DNA from: Streptococcus suis | Lineage (GTDB): Bacteria > Bacillota > Bacilli > Lactobacillales > Streptococcaceae | Reading direction: 5' to 3' | Length of the DNA stretch: 64,000 nucleotides | NCBI RefSeq assembly: GCF_024509525.1 | Contig: NZ_JAMWEM010000001.1 | Span: forward strand, 124,001-188,000 | Shown: piece by piece, positions 55,813 to 64,000 of the stretch | How positions within the stretch are numbered: position 1 is the first letter of the stretch | How the letters are laid out: each line of letters opens with the position of its first letter | The notes under the pieces: model-generated | What the model was told of the DNA's origin: nothing | Database searches by the model: none | Seen by the model: the letters and a program-made list of their open reading frames with translations, nothing else | Position numbers and translations under genes: made by a program

Positions 55813-56928
55813 GTTATCAAATCTTCTTAAAAACTGGGATAATTTTTCTAATCCTTTGATTAGAGTTTCTTGTTCACAGGCAAAACCTAGGCGGACATAG
55901 CCATCACGATCAAACCGATTACCAGGCACTAGAAGAACACCGTATTTCTGCAGAAGTTGCAAGCAAAATTCTTCCATAGGCATATCCACTGCAATCTTGA
56001 CAAAGCTGGTAGAAACAACCGCTGGACTGATATAGGAAACGAGGGGTTCATTCTCCATCCATTGGTCTAAAATAGCTAGATTTTCTTCTAAAATGCATCG
56101 GTTTCTGTCTAGAATAGCTTGGCGTGATGCCAGAGCGAGTTGGGCCACCATGTCATCAAAGACACCGGCACAAATCATAGTGTAATCCCGATAATCTCTC
56201 AGAATGTCCGTCACTTGATGATTGGCAGCCACCCAACCGACACGAATACCTGGCAGAGAATAGGTCTTAGACAGACTATTAACCGCAATACCCTTGTCAT
56301 AGACATCAATGATGGACGGCACATCTAGTTCTGAAAAGGAACGATAGACCTCATCCGATAAGATATAGGCTCCTACCTCATCAGCAATTTCCACCAATTC
56401 TTCCAAATAAGCCCTATCCATAACTGCACCAGTTGGATTATTGGCATTGTTGATACAAATCATCTTGGTATTGGGACGAATGAGCTGACGCAATTTCTCC
56501 AAGTCTGGCAACCAGCCATGCTCTTCCTCAATCTGCCACAAATCCACTTCCGCTCCTAAAGACTTTGGAATATCGTAGAGTTGTTGGTAGGTCGGATAAA
56601 GGGAAATGACATGGTCACCTGGCTCAATCAAACTATAAAGAACTAACAAGTTCGCCCCTGTTGCCCCGTTGGTCTGGAGAATTTGTTCTGGCTTGACGCC
56701 TGTATAGAGTTGACTAACTGATTTTTTAAATGCTGGCGAACCTTCTATCCAGCCATAATTGAGCCTAGTGCTCTGCAATTTTTTATAAAAATCTTCTGGA
56801 TTAGTACCTGACAAGTCAAATAACTCTTCCAAAGTTAGAGCAGAAATGGACACTCCTGCAATGTCATAAATCGCGCTGTTTTCATGGACATTTAGCCAAT
56901 CCTCAACGCCAAAACGTGGTAATTTCAT
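55804..56928 (-). CDS. Class I/II pyridoxal-phosphate aminotransferase
   Basis: The 374-residue fold type I enzyme has NNANNPTGAVMD (substrate/PLP-binding Asn), Tyr in LSDEVYRSF, the PLP lysine in SLSKTYSLPGIRVGW and a C-terminal arginine in VRLGFACE. This pattern fits the class I/II aminotransferases. The amino acid substrate cannot be assigned. The ATG at 56928 has AGGAAG upstream. A TGGTACAAT extended -10 is visible about 40 bp before it. Confidence 0.82.
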   Translation of the reverse strand: MKLPRFGVEDWLNVHENSAIYDIAGVSISALTLEELFDLSGTNPEDFYKKLQSTRLNYGWIEGSPAFKKSVSQLYTGVKPEQILQTNGATGANLLVLYSLIEPGDHVISLYPTYQQLYDIPKSLGAEVDLWQIEEEHGWLPDLEKLRQLIRPNTKMICINNANNPTGAVMDRAYLEELVEIADEVGAYILSDEVYRSFSELDVPSIIDVYDKGIAVNSLSKTYSLPGIRVGWVAANHQVTDILRDYRDYTMICAGVFDDMVAQLALASRQAILDRNRCILEENLAILDQWMENEPLVSYISPAVVSTSFVKIAVDMPMEEFCLQLLQKYGVLLVPGNRFDRDGYVRLGFACEQETLIKGLEKLSQFLRRFDNKN

Positions 56929-57028
56929 CAGTCTTCCTACTTTTTATTTATCCTGCTCTTATTGTACCATATTCTTTCAACAATTGTATAAATATGCGAT
57001 ATATCATAAAAGGAATATTTTTTACAAT

Positions 57029-57056
57029 TGAAAAAGCAGACTTTCTCAAACGAGGC
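57029..57056 (-). terminator. Hairpin terminator after the SnoaL-like gene
   Basis: On the minus strand AGCAG and CTGCT close a stem with an inner CTC/GAG pairing and a TTTTT tail, about 20 bp after the stop of the tandem SnoaL-like gene. Confidence 0.5.
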
Positions 57057-57077
57057 TGCCTGCTCCTCTTTTTTCTC

Positions 57078-57839
57078 CTAAAACTTCCCTAAGTTCGTCA
57101 AATCTTTTTTCTCTGGCATGACTTCCTTGTTGTCCCAATGCTCGACAATTTTTCCGTCTTTGAGGCGGTAGATGTCAAAGTGGGCGTAGTCCTGGCCTGC
57201 AATCCAGACTTTCGAGTAAGCCACCACGTAGTCACCCTGTCCCATCACCTTGAAGACAAAGTCGTAGTTGACTTTATTGTCGACAAGATAATCCTTATAG
57301 GCCGCACCGCCTTGGGCAATCTCTTGGTTGTGCTGAATCAGATCAGTTGCTACATAGTCGTCAAACTTCTCGATTTCCCCATTTTGAAGGACATCGACCA
57401 AGAAACGACGGACGATCTTCTTGTTGTCCTCGGTCTTGTCTAGGTCTGTCAGCTCAAAGTCTGCGTAAATCGGGTCTGTTTGGCCAATGGTTTTTGGATA
57501 GGCATCGATGACATCCCAATGCTCAACGATACGGCCGTTTTCATCTGAACGAAAGATGTCCGCCGTCACCCACTCAGCCTCACCGTCATTGAGTTTCTGG
57601 TGGACATGGACGAAGACAAAATTTCCATCTTCAATGGCACGCACAATGCTGATTTCCCGCTTGGGATTGCGTTTGAAAAAGTCCTCAAAGAAAGCCGCAA
57701 AGCCCTCTTTCTCATCAGGTACACCTGTACTGTGCTGGGTGTAAGTAGCACCCATATAGTTTTCATGGACTTCCTTGATTTCCCCGTCGCGAATGCCACG
57801 GAGATAGAGATTTTTAGCATTTTCTAGTTGATTAGTCAT
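57078..57839 (-). CDS. Tandem SnoaL-like / NTF2-fold protein
   Basis: The 253-residue protein contains two SnoaL-like domains in a row, about residues 5-115 and 135-250. Both end in matching segments, RIVEHWDVIDAYP and KIVEHWDNKEVMP, and both carry YTQHSTG/LIQHNQE-type motifs. A duplication of one domain is clear. NTF2-fold proteins of this kind serve as small-molecule isomerases or have unknown roles. It follows the ABC permease gene by 9 bp and may be co-transcribed with it. Confidence 0.8.
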   Translation of the reverse strand: MTNQLENAKNLYLRGIRDGEIKEVHENYMGATYTQHSTGVPDEKEGFAAFFEDFFKRNPKREISIVRAIEDGNFVFVHVHQKLNDGEAEWVTADIFRSDENGRIVEHWDVIDAYPKTIGQTDPIYADFELTDLDKTEDNKKIVRRFLVDVLQNGEIEKFDDYVATDLIQHNQEIAQGGAAYKDYLVDNKVNYDFVFKVMGQGDYVVAYSKVWIAGQDYAHFDIYRLKDGKIVEHWDNKEVMPEKKDLTNLGKF

Positions 57840-57848
57840 GATTTTCTC

Positions 57849-59363
57849 CTATTTTAACAATTCTTCTTGTTCTAAATATTCCCTCGCCACTTGCTCTGCC
57901 GACTTGCCTTCCACATCGACCGCATAGTTCATCTGAGTCATTTCCTCGGTCGAGATTTTGCCCGCCAAAGCCCCTAAAACTTGCTCCAACTCGGGATATT
58001 TGCCTAAGGTTTCTTTGGTCAATAGCGGAGCGGCCTGATAAGGTGGGAAGAGCTCTTTATCGTCTTCCAGGATTTTCAGTTTGTAAGTGACCACCTTGCT
58101 ATCTGTCGAGAAGGCCTCGACAATCTGCACATCTCCGTTTTTAATGGCTTGGTAGCGAAGAGCAGGCTCCATGGTTTTGACATTGAGGTTTAGGCCGTAC
58201 AGATTGGTCAATCCGACATTCCCGTCCTCTCGGTCATTAAACTCCAAAGAGAAGCCTGCGACAGCTGTCTGCTGCACTTTTACCAAGTCCGAAATCTTTT
58301 CAAGACCGTTTTTTTGAGCATAATCTTCCGTCACCGCTAAGGCAAAGGTATTTTGAAAATCCGTCGGAGCCAGATAAACCAAGCCGTCCTGTTCCAAAAT
58401 CACTTCTTTTGCGTAGGTATAAACTTCCTCAGGATTGTTGGACAGGTCGGACGGTGGATTGGTCAATAGTGTCGTCGTAATGGTACCAGTATATTCAGGG
58501 TAAATATCAATCGAGCCTGATTTGAGGGCTTCATAGAGGAAGCTGGTCTTGCCAAAGTTTGGTTCCAGCTCCACCTCAATATCCGTCTGGTCTTCAATCA
58601 AGAGTTTATACATATTGATGAGGATTTCAGGCTCTGCCCCCAATTTCCCAGCGATGACTAGCTTTTTCGATGACGATTGGTTGAGCGGAACATAGCTAGC
58701 TCCGACTGCCAAAAGAGTCACCAAGAGAGCCGCCAGAATGGTACGAGGCTTCTTGTCCTGCAAGAACTTGATGACCGAGCCAAAGAGGACAGCCAAGACG
58801 GCTGACGATATCGCCCCAATCAAAATCAGGGCCGAGTCATTGCGGTCAATTCCCAAGAGGATAAAGGAGCCCAAACCACCCGCACCGACCAAGGCAGCAA
58901 GCGTTGCCGTTCCAATAATCATAATGGACGCCGTCCGAATACCAGACATGAGAATGGGCATGGCCAGAGCCAACTGGAATTTACGCAATTTTTCCATCTT
59001 GGTCATTCCAAAGGCTGTCGCAGCCTCTTCCAGCGAGGGATCGATTTCCGAAAGTCCGGTCAAAGTTCCCTGCAAAATGGGGAAAATGGCATAAATAACC
59101 AGAGCCACCACCGCAGGCAGCGTTCCGATACCCATAAAAGGAATGAAGAGCCCCAGCAGTGCCAGGGATGGAATGGTTTGAAATACCCCTGTCACTTGCA
59201 AACTCCACTCGGTCAGCTTTTTCTTGTTGGACAAGACCAAGCCCAGTGGCACCGCAATGGCAATAGCAATAATCAAGGCCAGAAGGGAAATCCGCAGGTG
59301 CTCAAATAGAGCTGTCAGCCAGTCTGACTTGCGTTCCAGAAAGGTTGTTAGCAACTGATTCAT
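57849..59363 (-). CDS. Osmoprotectant/ergothioneine-type ABC transporter permease fused to its binding protein
   Basis: The 504-residue protein has an N-terminal OpuB-type permease (about residues 20-205, six helices, EAA region [17 protein letters not shown]). An extracytoplasmic binding domain (about 230-504; [32 protein letters not shown]) is anchored by a helix near 210-228. Permease-binding protein fusions of this kind import choline, glycine betaine or carnitine; in pneumococcus the EgtU fusion imports ergothioneine. Which substrate applies here is not decidable by eye. It overlaps the ATPase gene by 1 bp. Confidence 0.88.
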   Translation of the reverse strand: MNQLLTTFLERKSDWLTALFEHLRISLLALIIAIAIAVPLGLVLSNKKKLTEWSLQVTGVFQTIPSLALLGLFIPFMGIGTLPAVVALVIYAIFPILQGTLTGLSEIDPSLEEAATAFGMTKMEKLRKFQLALAMPILMSGIRTASIMIIGTATLAALVGAGGLGSFILLGIDRNDSALILIGAISSAVLAVLFGSVIKFLQDKKPRTILAALLVTLLAVGASYVPLNQSSSKKLVIAGKLGAEPEILINMYKLLIEDQTDIEVELEPNFGKTSFLYEALKSGSIDIYPEYTGTITTTLLTNPPSDLSNNPEEVYTYAKEVILEQDGLVYLAPTDFQNTFALAVTEDYAQKNGLEKISDLVKVQQTAVAGFSLEFNDREDGNVGLTNLYGLNLNVKTMEPALRYQAIKNGDVQIVEAFSTDSKVVTYKLKILEDDKELFPPYQAAPLLTKETLGKYPELEQVLGALAGKISTEEMTQMNYAVDVEGKSAEQVAREYLEQEELLK

Positions 59364-60094
59364 TAGGCACCTCCCCGATTTTTCATAAATTCAACAACAA
59401 AGTCATTAGCAGGCTGGTTGCGGAGCTCATCAGGCGTGCCTAACTGGACCACTTCTCCTGCCTTCATCAAGCAAATACGGTCTGCCAGCTTGACTGCCTC
59501 GTCCATATCATGCGTGACGAAAACCGTTGTCATCTTGAATTCCTCGTGTAACTCCTTAATCAAGTCCTGCAACTGCCCCTTGCTAATTGGATCCAAGGCT
59601 GAGAAAGGTTCGTCCATCAGCAAGACCTTGGGATTGGCAATGATCGCTCGCAGAATCCCAATCCGCTGTTTTTCTCCCCCAGACAAGTCCTTGGGCAAAC
59701 GGTCCAAATAGCTGTCCGGCTCCAAGCCCACCTTGGTCAAGAGTTGTCTGGATTTTTTCAAAGTTTCTTCCTTATTCAAGCCCTTCATCTCAGGAATAAG
59801 AGCGATATTTTCTGCCACTGTCATATTTGGAAATAAAGCAATCTGTTGCAGGACGTAGCCAGTTTCCAAGCGTAGCTCACGCAGGTCAAAGTCTTTCAGC
59901 CGCTTGCCCTGAATCCGAATATCTCCGTCTGTCTGCTCAATCAGGCGGTTAATCAGTTTCAACGTCGTTGTTTTTCCGCTACCGCTTGGTCCAATCAGGA
60001 CAAAGAACTCCCCTTCTTGAATGTCAAAGGTCAAATTCTTCAAGATTGGCCCGCTGACCTGACAGGTCAAGGACACATTTTGGTACTCAATCAT
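59363..60094 (-). CDS. Osmoprotectant-type ABC transporter ATP-binding protein
   Basis: The 243-residue ATPase has Walker [14 protein letters not shown]-loop [14 protein letters not shown], signature [14 protein letters not shown], Walker [13 protein letters not shown] and VTHDMDEA. It matches the OpuCA/ProV group but ends without the C-terminal CBS domains of osmosensing members, so osmotic gating through CBS is unlikely. It overlaps the MarR gene by 8 bp and pairs with the fused permease-binding protein downstream. Confidence 0.9.
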   Translation of the reverse strand: MIEYQNVSLTCQVSGPILKNLTFDIQEGEFFVLIGPSGSGKTTTLKLINRLIEQTDGDIRIQGKRLKDFDLRELRLETGYVLQQIALFPNMTVAENIALIPEMKGLNKEETLKKSRQLLTKVGLEPDSYLDRLPKDLSGGEKQRIGILRAIIANPKVLLMDEPFSALDPISKGQLQDLIKELHEEFKMTTVFVTHDMDEAVKLADRICLMKAGEVVQLGTPDELRNQPANDFVVEFMKNRGGA

Positions 60095-60536
60095 TCGTGT
60101 CTCCTCCCAAGATTTCCGTCAAGGCCTGTCCATAGCGACCAAAGAGGTCCAGTAACTGCTCCTGTTCTTCCAAGCTGAACTGGGACAGGGCTGTTTTTTC
60201 TGCTTCTTCCAAGGGATCCAAAATCCGACTGGCATAGACACGACCTGCCTCAGTCAGCTTGACCTTCTTATGCCGTTTGTCTGCTGGATTTTCCTCAAAA
60301 AAGACATAGCCCTTATCAAGAAATTTCTTAATGGTGGCATTGACCACCTGCTTACTAGAGTAAGTCTTCTTACCGATCCAATTCTGCGTCACACCTCTGG
60401 ACATATAATAAACAAACATCAAAATGGATAAGGACTTGCCGTTTAGCCCATGCCTCCTTGCATAGTCCTCATATAGACCATCCTGATTGTAAGAAATCTG
60501 AGCAAGTATCTTACTCCGCTGTCTCAATTCTGTCAT
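60087..60536 (-). CDS. MarR-family transcriptional regulator
   Basis: The 149-residue protein has a winged helix-turn-helix (about residues 28-100) with VTQNWIGKKTYSSKQVVNATIKKFLDKG and the wing DKRHKKVKLTEAG. It is predicted to be a dimeric repressor of the adjacent transporter operon; the ligand is unknown. I use the ATG at 60536 (MTELRQRSKIL), 6 nt after GGAGG; an adjacent ATG at 60539 is also possible. The start overlaps the 3' end of the broken oxidoreductase gene. Repeated TTGACTA motifs at that gene's promoter (61661-61687) are candidate operators. Confidence 0.88.
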   Translation of the reverse strand: MTELRQRSKILAQISYNQDGLYEDYARRHGLNGKSLSILMFVYYMSRGVTQNWIGKKTYSSKQVVNATIKKFLDKGYVFFEENPADKRHKKVKLTEAGRVYASRILDPLEEAEKTALSQFSLEEQEQLLDLFGRYGQALTEILGGDTND

Positions 60537-61604
60537 CATCTTCCTCCCTATTGAGCACAATCACCTTGCCAAAAGCCTCCGCCCCCTCTAAATAGCGGTG
60601 AGCCTCCTGTATGGTATCCAAACTAAAAATCTTCTCAGGCCCAACTGGCACCTGATAACGAGCTAGGTAGTCAAACATCTCCTGCAACTTGTCCTGATTG
60701 ACATTGCCCGAATAAAAGGTAGTCAAATAGACATTCTGCCGCAACTGCTCAATGGGGTCAAAGTCCTCCAGATACCACTTGCCACCCAGCTGACCCGTCG
60801 AGCAGATGATACCACCCTCCTCCAGATGAGCTAGTGAATCCGACAGGGTAGCAGGCCCGACCAATTCAAGAATCTTGCTGAAGGTCAAATCCGTCTGCAA
60901 ACGCCCCTCTTTTTCAAGTATGACTTGGCTGAAACCAGAGGCAAGCAGCTTATCTGTCTTTTCTAGCTTGCGGACAGAAGCGTAGATAGGCAGGTCTGGA
61001 AACTGGCTCCGCACCAATTTAACAAAGGCCTGTCCAACCCCGCTAGCCCCCGCACGCACCAAGATCCGATCTGACGCTTCCAGCTTGAGATTTTTCATGG
61101 AACCGTAGGCAGTGTAGTAAGTTTCAGGGACGCTAGCTAGCTCCGCCCAACCCAAATCCGTCTGGACAGGGTAGAGGATTTGATTAGGCACCAAGGCATA
61201 CTCTGCGTAACCACCGTCAAAGGCTCGACCCAGCTCGCCCATGATAGATACAACCTTTTGCCCGACTGGTAACCTGTCTGGCTCCGTCGTTTCCTCAATC
61301 ACGCCGACCAATTCAATACCCAAAATCCGTGGAAACACTACACTTGGTGACAGACCCTGTCTAGTAAAAATCTCCGAATGATTGATATAGTCGAATGAAT
61401 TAGCTTTCAGACAAGGAACTGAGGTGCAGGCTGTACTAGAGTACGGCAAGCCGAAAGTGACGATGTATCAAAGTTAATTCAAATGACTATACCAAATCCT
61501 TTGATTTTTACCAAACACCAGCCTGTTTTCACCTGTGGTTTGCCAACTTCTTTTACTTCCAAAACCTCTGGACCACCAGCCTGTGATACGACAACAGCCT
61601 TCAT
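60511..61604 (-). pseudogene. Zinc-type alcohol dehydrogenase/quinone oxidoreductase gene interrupted by a RUP-like element
   Basis: The frame from 61449 lacks a proper N-terminus, but the missing part is found upstream. An ATG at 61604 with GGGGGGA starts MKAVVVSQAGGPEVLEVKEV and runs to VKIKGFGI, then meets a stop. Homology resumes at NHSEIFTRQGLSPSVVFPRI. The two halves join exactly if the 106-bp inverted-repeat element at 61386-61491 is removed, leaving one TA. The remaining body has the MDR fold with AGASGVGQAFVKL as NADPH loop. The insertion shifts the frame, so the gene is almost surely inactive, though the downstream part could be translated from an internal start. Confidence 0.85.
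61386..61491. mobile_element. RUP-like MITE (about 104 bp, TA target duplication)
   Basis: The element is bounded by TATAGTCGAATGAATTAGC and TAATTCAAATGACTATA, inverted repeats of about 17 bp with a few mismatches, and the flanking TA dinucleotide is duplicated. Its size and TA target match pneumococcal RUP (107 bp), which is thought to be moved by an IS630-type transposase. It is inserted in codons near residue 39 of an oxidoreductase gene. An internal palindrome GTACTAGAGTAC lies at about 61432-61443. Confidence 0.85.
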
Positions 61605-61644
61605 AGAAATCCCCCCTTTTTTTAATTAGTCAAACTTTTTTACT

Positions 61645-61687
61645 ATTATAGCAGAAAAAGAAAAATAGTCAATGTTTTTGACTATTT
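61645..61687 (-). promoter_or_regulatory. Oxidoreductase/MarR operon promoter overlapping the macrodomain-gene hairpin
   Basis: On the minus strand TTGACT (61667-61672) and TATAAT (61645-61650) are 16 bp apart, with TGC before the -10. The inverted repeat AATAGTCAA/TTGACTATT (61664-61686) covers the -35, the stop codon of the macrodomain gene and its likely terminator stem. TTTGACTA recurs downstream near 61624-61634. The repeat could be both terminator and MarR operator. Confidence 0.55.
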
Positions 61688-62431
61688 AATTCCTAGCAAT
61701 TCTTGATAAATTTCCCTATCCTCATCTTTGAAGACATTGAAAATGACCTGTAATTGCGGGTGGTCGTGAACAAATGCTCTCACAGTTTTGATTGCAATCT
61801 CCGCTGCACGTTTTTGTGGAAAACGAAACTCACCCGTACTGATGCAACAAAAGGCGATACTGGTCAGCCCCTTTTCCACTGCCAATTCCAAGCTTTTTTG
61901 ATAGGAGGAAGCCAGCAGTTCCTCGTCTTGAGGCCCGACCTCCGTCTGAATAATCGGCCCAACCGTGTGAATGACATAGTTAGCGGGAAGATTGTAAGCA
62001 GGCGTTATTTTTGCCTGACCTGTTGCTTCCAAGTGACTCTGAGCCTTCATGAGTTGGTAGCAAGCCAACCGCAGCTGAAGCCCAGCCTGCGAATGAATCG
62101 CATTGTCAATACAGCGGTGATGCGGCACAAAGCACCCCAGGAGCTGACTGTTTGCCGCGTTGACAATCGCCTCAACTTCTAGGCTAGTAATGTCTCCCTG
62201 CCAGAGATAAATCTGTGGCTCCACTTCCTGTAAGTCGGAAAGACCTGTCACCCTTTTCTGAGCTAATGTTTCCTGTAAATAGGCATCTTGCAGGCTCCAA
62301 AACTCCGCCGGCATGACCTTGGGCTCCCAAAGGTTCATCAAGGCTCGCAAGACCCATTCCTGCTCTTCTCGGGTCTGAGGCAGGTCCAGATCAGGTGCAA
62401 GATAGCTAATCAATTTTTCTAGTCTTTCCAT
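61682..62431 (-). CDS. Zinc-containing macrodomain protein (ADP-ribosyl hydrolase), SirTM-linked
   Basis: The 249-residue protein has an N-terminal helical extension (about residues 1-70) and a macrodomain starting IYLWQGDITSLEVEAIVNAA. It contains GCFVPHHRCIDNAIH with Cys100, His105 and Cys107, the zinc-binding signature of SirTM-associated macrodomains, and the loop CISTGEFRFPQKRAA. Such enzymes remove ADP-ribose from protein, reversing the modification made by the neighbouring sirtuin. The gene overlaps the SirTM gene by 13 bp. Confidence 0.92.
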   Translation of the reverse strand: MERLEKLISYLAPDLDLPQTREEQEWVLRALMNLWEPKVMPAEFWSLQDAYLQETLAQKRVTGLSDLQEVEPQIYLWQGDITSLEVEAIVNAANSQLLGCFVPHHRCIDNAIHSQAGLQLRLACYQLMKAQSHLEATGQAKITPAYNLPANYVIHTVGPIIQTEVGPQDEELLASSYQKSLELAVEKGLTSIAFCCISTGEFRFPQKRAAEIAIKTVRAFVHDHPQLQVIFNVFKDEDREIYQELLGIK

Positions 62432-63240
62432 GCACTGATAACCTCCTGCATATCTTGGTTAATGGTGATAATACCCTCACGTTCTGGGTCTTCTAGATTA
62501 AGCCGAATCAGACTGGCATTTGGCAGGGTCTGATTCAAGCGTTCAAAAGGAAACTTGATAATAGTCGGCGTATTGTAGCCCACGCCCAGCTCCAAAAAGA
62601 CAATTTTCTTCGCCGCATTTTCCTGTAAAAATGCAATATAAGCTTCTTCCTGCTTGTGCCAATTAGCATCTTCGACAAAACGATGGTCAATTCTCAAGCG
62701 GCTCATCATGTCTGCCCCACACTTATGACATTTGGGGATATCTTCAGTTCTAACCTCCAAACCCTGACGATTGGCAAGCAGAATTTCCAAGGCTGTTTGG
62801 TTATTATAAACGCCATCATGACAAGGCACCGAGCATTGAAACTCCCCGAAATTTCCCTGAACTTCAAAGAGTTTTTCTTTGTCAAATCCCGCCTTTTCAA
62901 ACTGACTATCTACATTGGTCGTGATGACGAAGTAATTCTTGTCCGCCACCAGTTCATACAAATCCTGATAGAGTGGTAAGCTACCCGTTTGATAGCAATC
63001 GAGGTAGATGTGCTGGCTCCAGTAGCCCCACTTCTTTTCCTCAGCCGCAAAGGGATAAAATCCAGCGGAATACATATCTGTCAGCCCATAGGCCTTGATA
63101 AAAGGGGCAAAATGTTCCTCAAAACGTTGGCCTGAGTAGGTCAAGCCCGCAGCACTGGACAGACCAGCACCCGCTCCAATCACAATCACATCCGCTTCTG
63201 CAAGCAATTTCTTGGCCTTATCAATTTTTTCTTGTTTCAT
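62419..63240 (-). CDS. Class M sirtuin (SirTM), protein ADP-ribosyltransferase
   Basis: The 273-residue protein has the sirtuin NAD loop GAGAGLSSAAG (residues 22-32) and TTNVD (107-111), but Gln128 in EVQGNFGE stands where ordinary deacetylase sirtuins have the catalytic His. Zinc Cys pairs are C136/C140 and C171/C174. These are features of SirTM, which ADP-ribosylates lipoylated GcvH-L in streptococci and staphylococci during oxidative stress. GcvH-L and the lipoate ligase LplA2 are not in this window; they may lie to the right. The ATG at 63240 follows GGAGG. Confidence 0.92.
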   Translation of the reverse strand: MKQEKIDKAKKLLAEADVIVIGAGAGLSSAAGLTYSGQRFEEHFAPFIKAYGLTDMYSAGFYPFAAEEKKWGYWSQHIYLDCYQTGSLPLYQDLYELVADKNYFVITTNVDSQFEKAGFDKEKLFEVQGNFGEFQCSVPCHDGVYNNQTALEILLANRQGLEVRTEDIPKCHKCGADMMSRLRIDHRFVEDANWHKQEEAYIAFLQENAAKKIVFLELGVGYNTPTIIKFPFERLNQTLPNASLIRLNLEDPEREGIITINQDMQEVISAWKD

Positions 63241-63285
63241 TGTTTCCTCCAAATAGAAAAGAGGGAGCCTCCCTCTTTTAGATAT

Positions 63286-64000
63286 TTAGCTCAAACCCAA
63301 AAATTGTTCATTTAGGTCTATCAATACTTCACCCTTGTAGTCTGGAAATCCTGCCATGACAGCTGCTTTGTATTGACTGAATGACTCTGCATTAGCTAAA
63401 CTTTCCTGTGCTAGATTTAGATAGTCAATCATTTGCCCAAAAACTGCATTTGTCGTTGGCAGACCATGCCCTGGTAACACTAGAGTCCAATTACGGTTGT
63501 TCAAATCCGCTACAACAGCTTTCCAGTTTTCCAATTCCTGTTGGGCAACAAAGAGATGAACATTATTATAAACAATATCCTGTGTAATGATAACTTCTTG
63601 CTCAACCAATTCCAAAGTAGTGATAAAACTGCTTTCAGTATCGGCCACTTTTGTCACACGAATTGTAACCCCATCGAGCGTAACATCACCCTCAGCCAAA
63701 ACAAACGTCGGCAAAACTGCTTGGTTTGGAACCAAGTCTCCCAAAACTGCCTTATTCCGTTCGAGCGCTGCTGGTCCAGTTTCTTGAATCTCATTCAACA
63801 CTTCCTGAATCGCATACACTTTTTCCCCTTCAAAAACAGCTGTGCCGAACCAATGGTCTGGGTGTCCATGAGAAATGATGACCATTTCAATTGGTTTTTT
63901 CAGACTATCTACAAATGTCTTTACTTCATGAGCATATGGTAGAAGCATCTGGGTATCTACCACAATCAAGTGTGCCTCTGTTTCAATAATATGTGTATTC
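63286..64000 (-). CDS. Metallo-beta-lactamase-fold hydrolase, N-terminus outside the window
   Basis: The open frame continues past the right edge (in-frame codons read NTHIIETEAHLIVVDTQM up to 64000), so the start is not visible. The MBL motif is HGHPDHW, with further ligands likely in the LVLPGHG His and an Asp in IITQDIVYNN. It resembles MBL-fold hydrolases of unknown substrate. It ends about 45 bp before the SirTM gene and may belong to its operon. Confidence 0.75.
   Translation of the reverse strand, partial: NTHIIETEAHLIVVDTQMLLPYAHEVKTFVDSLKKPIEMVIISHGHPDHWFGTAVFEGEKVYAIQEVLNEIQETGPAALERNKAVLGDLVPNQAVLPTFVLAEGDVTLDGVTIRVTKVADTESSFITTLELVEQEVIITQDIVYNNVHLFVAQQELENWKAVVADLNNRNWTLVLPGHGLPTTNAVFGQMIDYLNLAQESLANAESFSQYKAAVMAGFPDYKGEVLIDLNEQFLGLS

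Overview
The window reads as a chromosomal segment of a low-GC streptococcus, most like Streptococcus suis or a close relative. The grounds are protein similarity and gene order (glmU-NUDIX-small membrane protein-mtnN, rplK-rplA, pyrH-frr-cvfB, SirTM with a macrodomain protein), a YtgP-type MurJ, and short BOX-like and RUP-like repeats known from pneumococcus and its relatives. Species assignment is inference. Nearly all genes lie on the minus strand. There is no prophage, CRISPR array, rRNA or intact insertion sequence.

Layout: 1-0.8 kb, end of a sialic-acid/amino-sugar PTS gene and nanE; 1.0-2.7 kb, a BOX-like repeat, a frameshifted AhpD-like gene and a HAD phosphatase; 2.7-6.4 kb, a heterodimeric ABC drug exporter behind a leader peptide and attenuator; 6.5-7.3 kb, an HdiR-like self-cleaving repressor; 7.8 kb, tRNA-Thr(GGU); 8.0-10.8 kb, the feo ferrous-iron operon; 10.9-16.9 kb, acetyltransferases, PhoH, a nonsense-broken DUF1801 gene, a D,D-carboxypeptidase, PanE and CvfB; 17-23.7 kb, frr, pyrH, murJ, a GST-like gene and the L11-L1 operon; 24-29.7 kb, oppABCDF; 30-33 kb, a VOC protein and FtsK; 33-38.7 kb, a sucrose/fructo-oligosaccharide ABC system with GH32 enzyme and LacI regulator; 39-43 kb, a cyclophilin lipoprotein and a large secreted C39-like protein with a dinucleotide microsatellite in its signal peptide; 43-46 kb, mtnN, NUDIX and glmU; 46-49.7 kb, small accessory genes including a DUF2829 (Tad2-like) protein and a PadR operon; 50-54.5 kb, a BceABRS-type peptide-antibiotic module; 54.6-57.8 kb, a DUF2974 hydrolase, an aminotransferase and a tandem SnoaL-like protein; 57.8-61.6 kb, an osmoprotectant/ergothioneine-type ABC transporter, a MarR regulator and an oxidoreductase gene broken by a RUP-like insertion; 61.7-64 kb, a zinc-macrodomain/SirTM pair and a partial metallo-beta-lactamase-fold gene.

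The most interesting signals are regulatory. The drug-exporter leader has mutually exclusive 1:2, 2:3 and 3:4 pairings. Adjoining (AT)10 and (AC)8 tracts could switch the secreted protein on and off. Two genes have an extended -10 exactly 6 nt before an ATG with no Shine-Dalgarno sequence, which suggests leaderless mRNAs. The sugar regulon has CRE-like sites inside the promoter spacers and LacI-type operators placed symmetrically around a dyad. A sequence matching the BceR-type box lies before bceAB, and phased repeats lie at the hdiR and PadR promoters. Three genes appear broken: the AhpD-like, DUF1801 and oxidoreductase genes.
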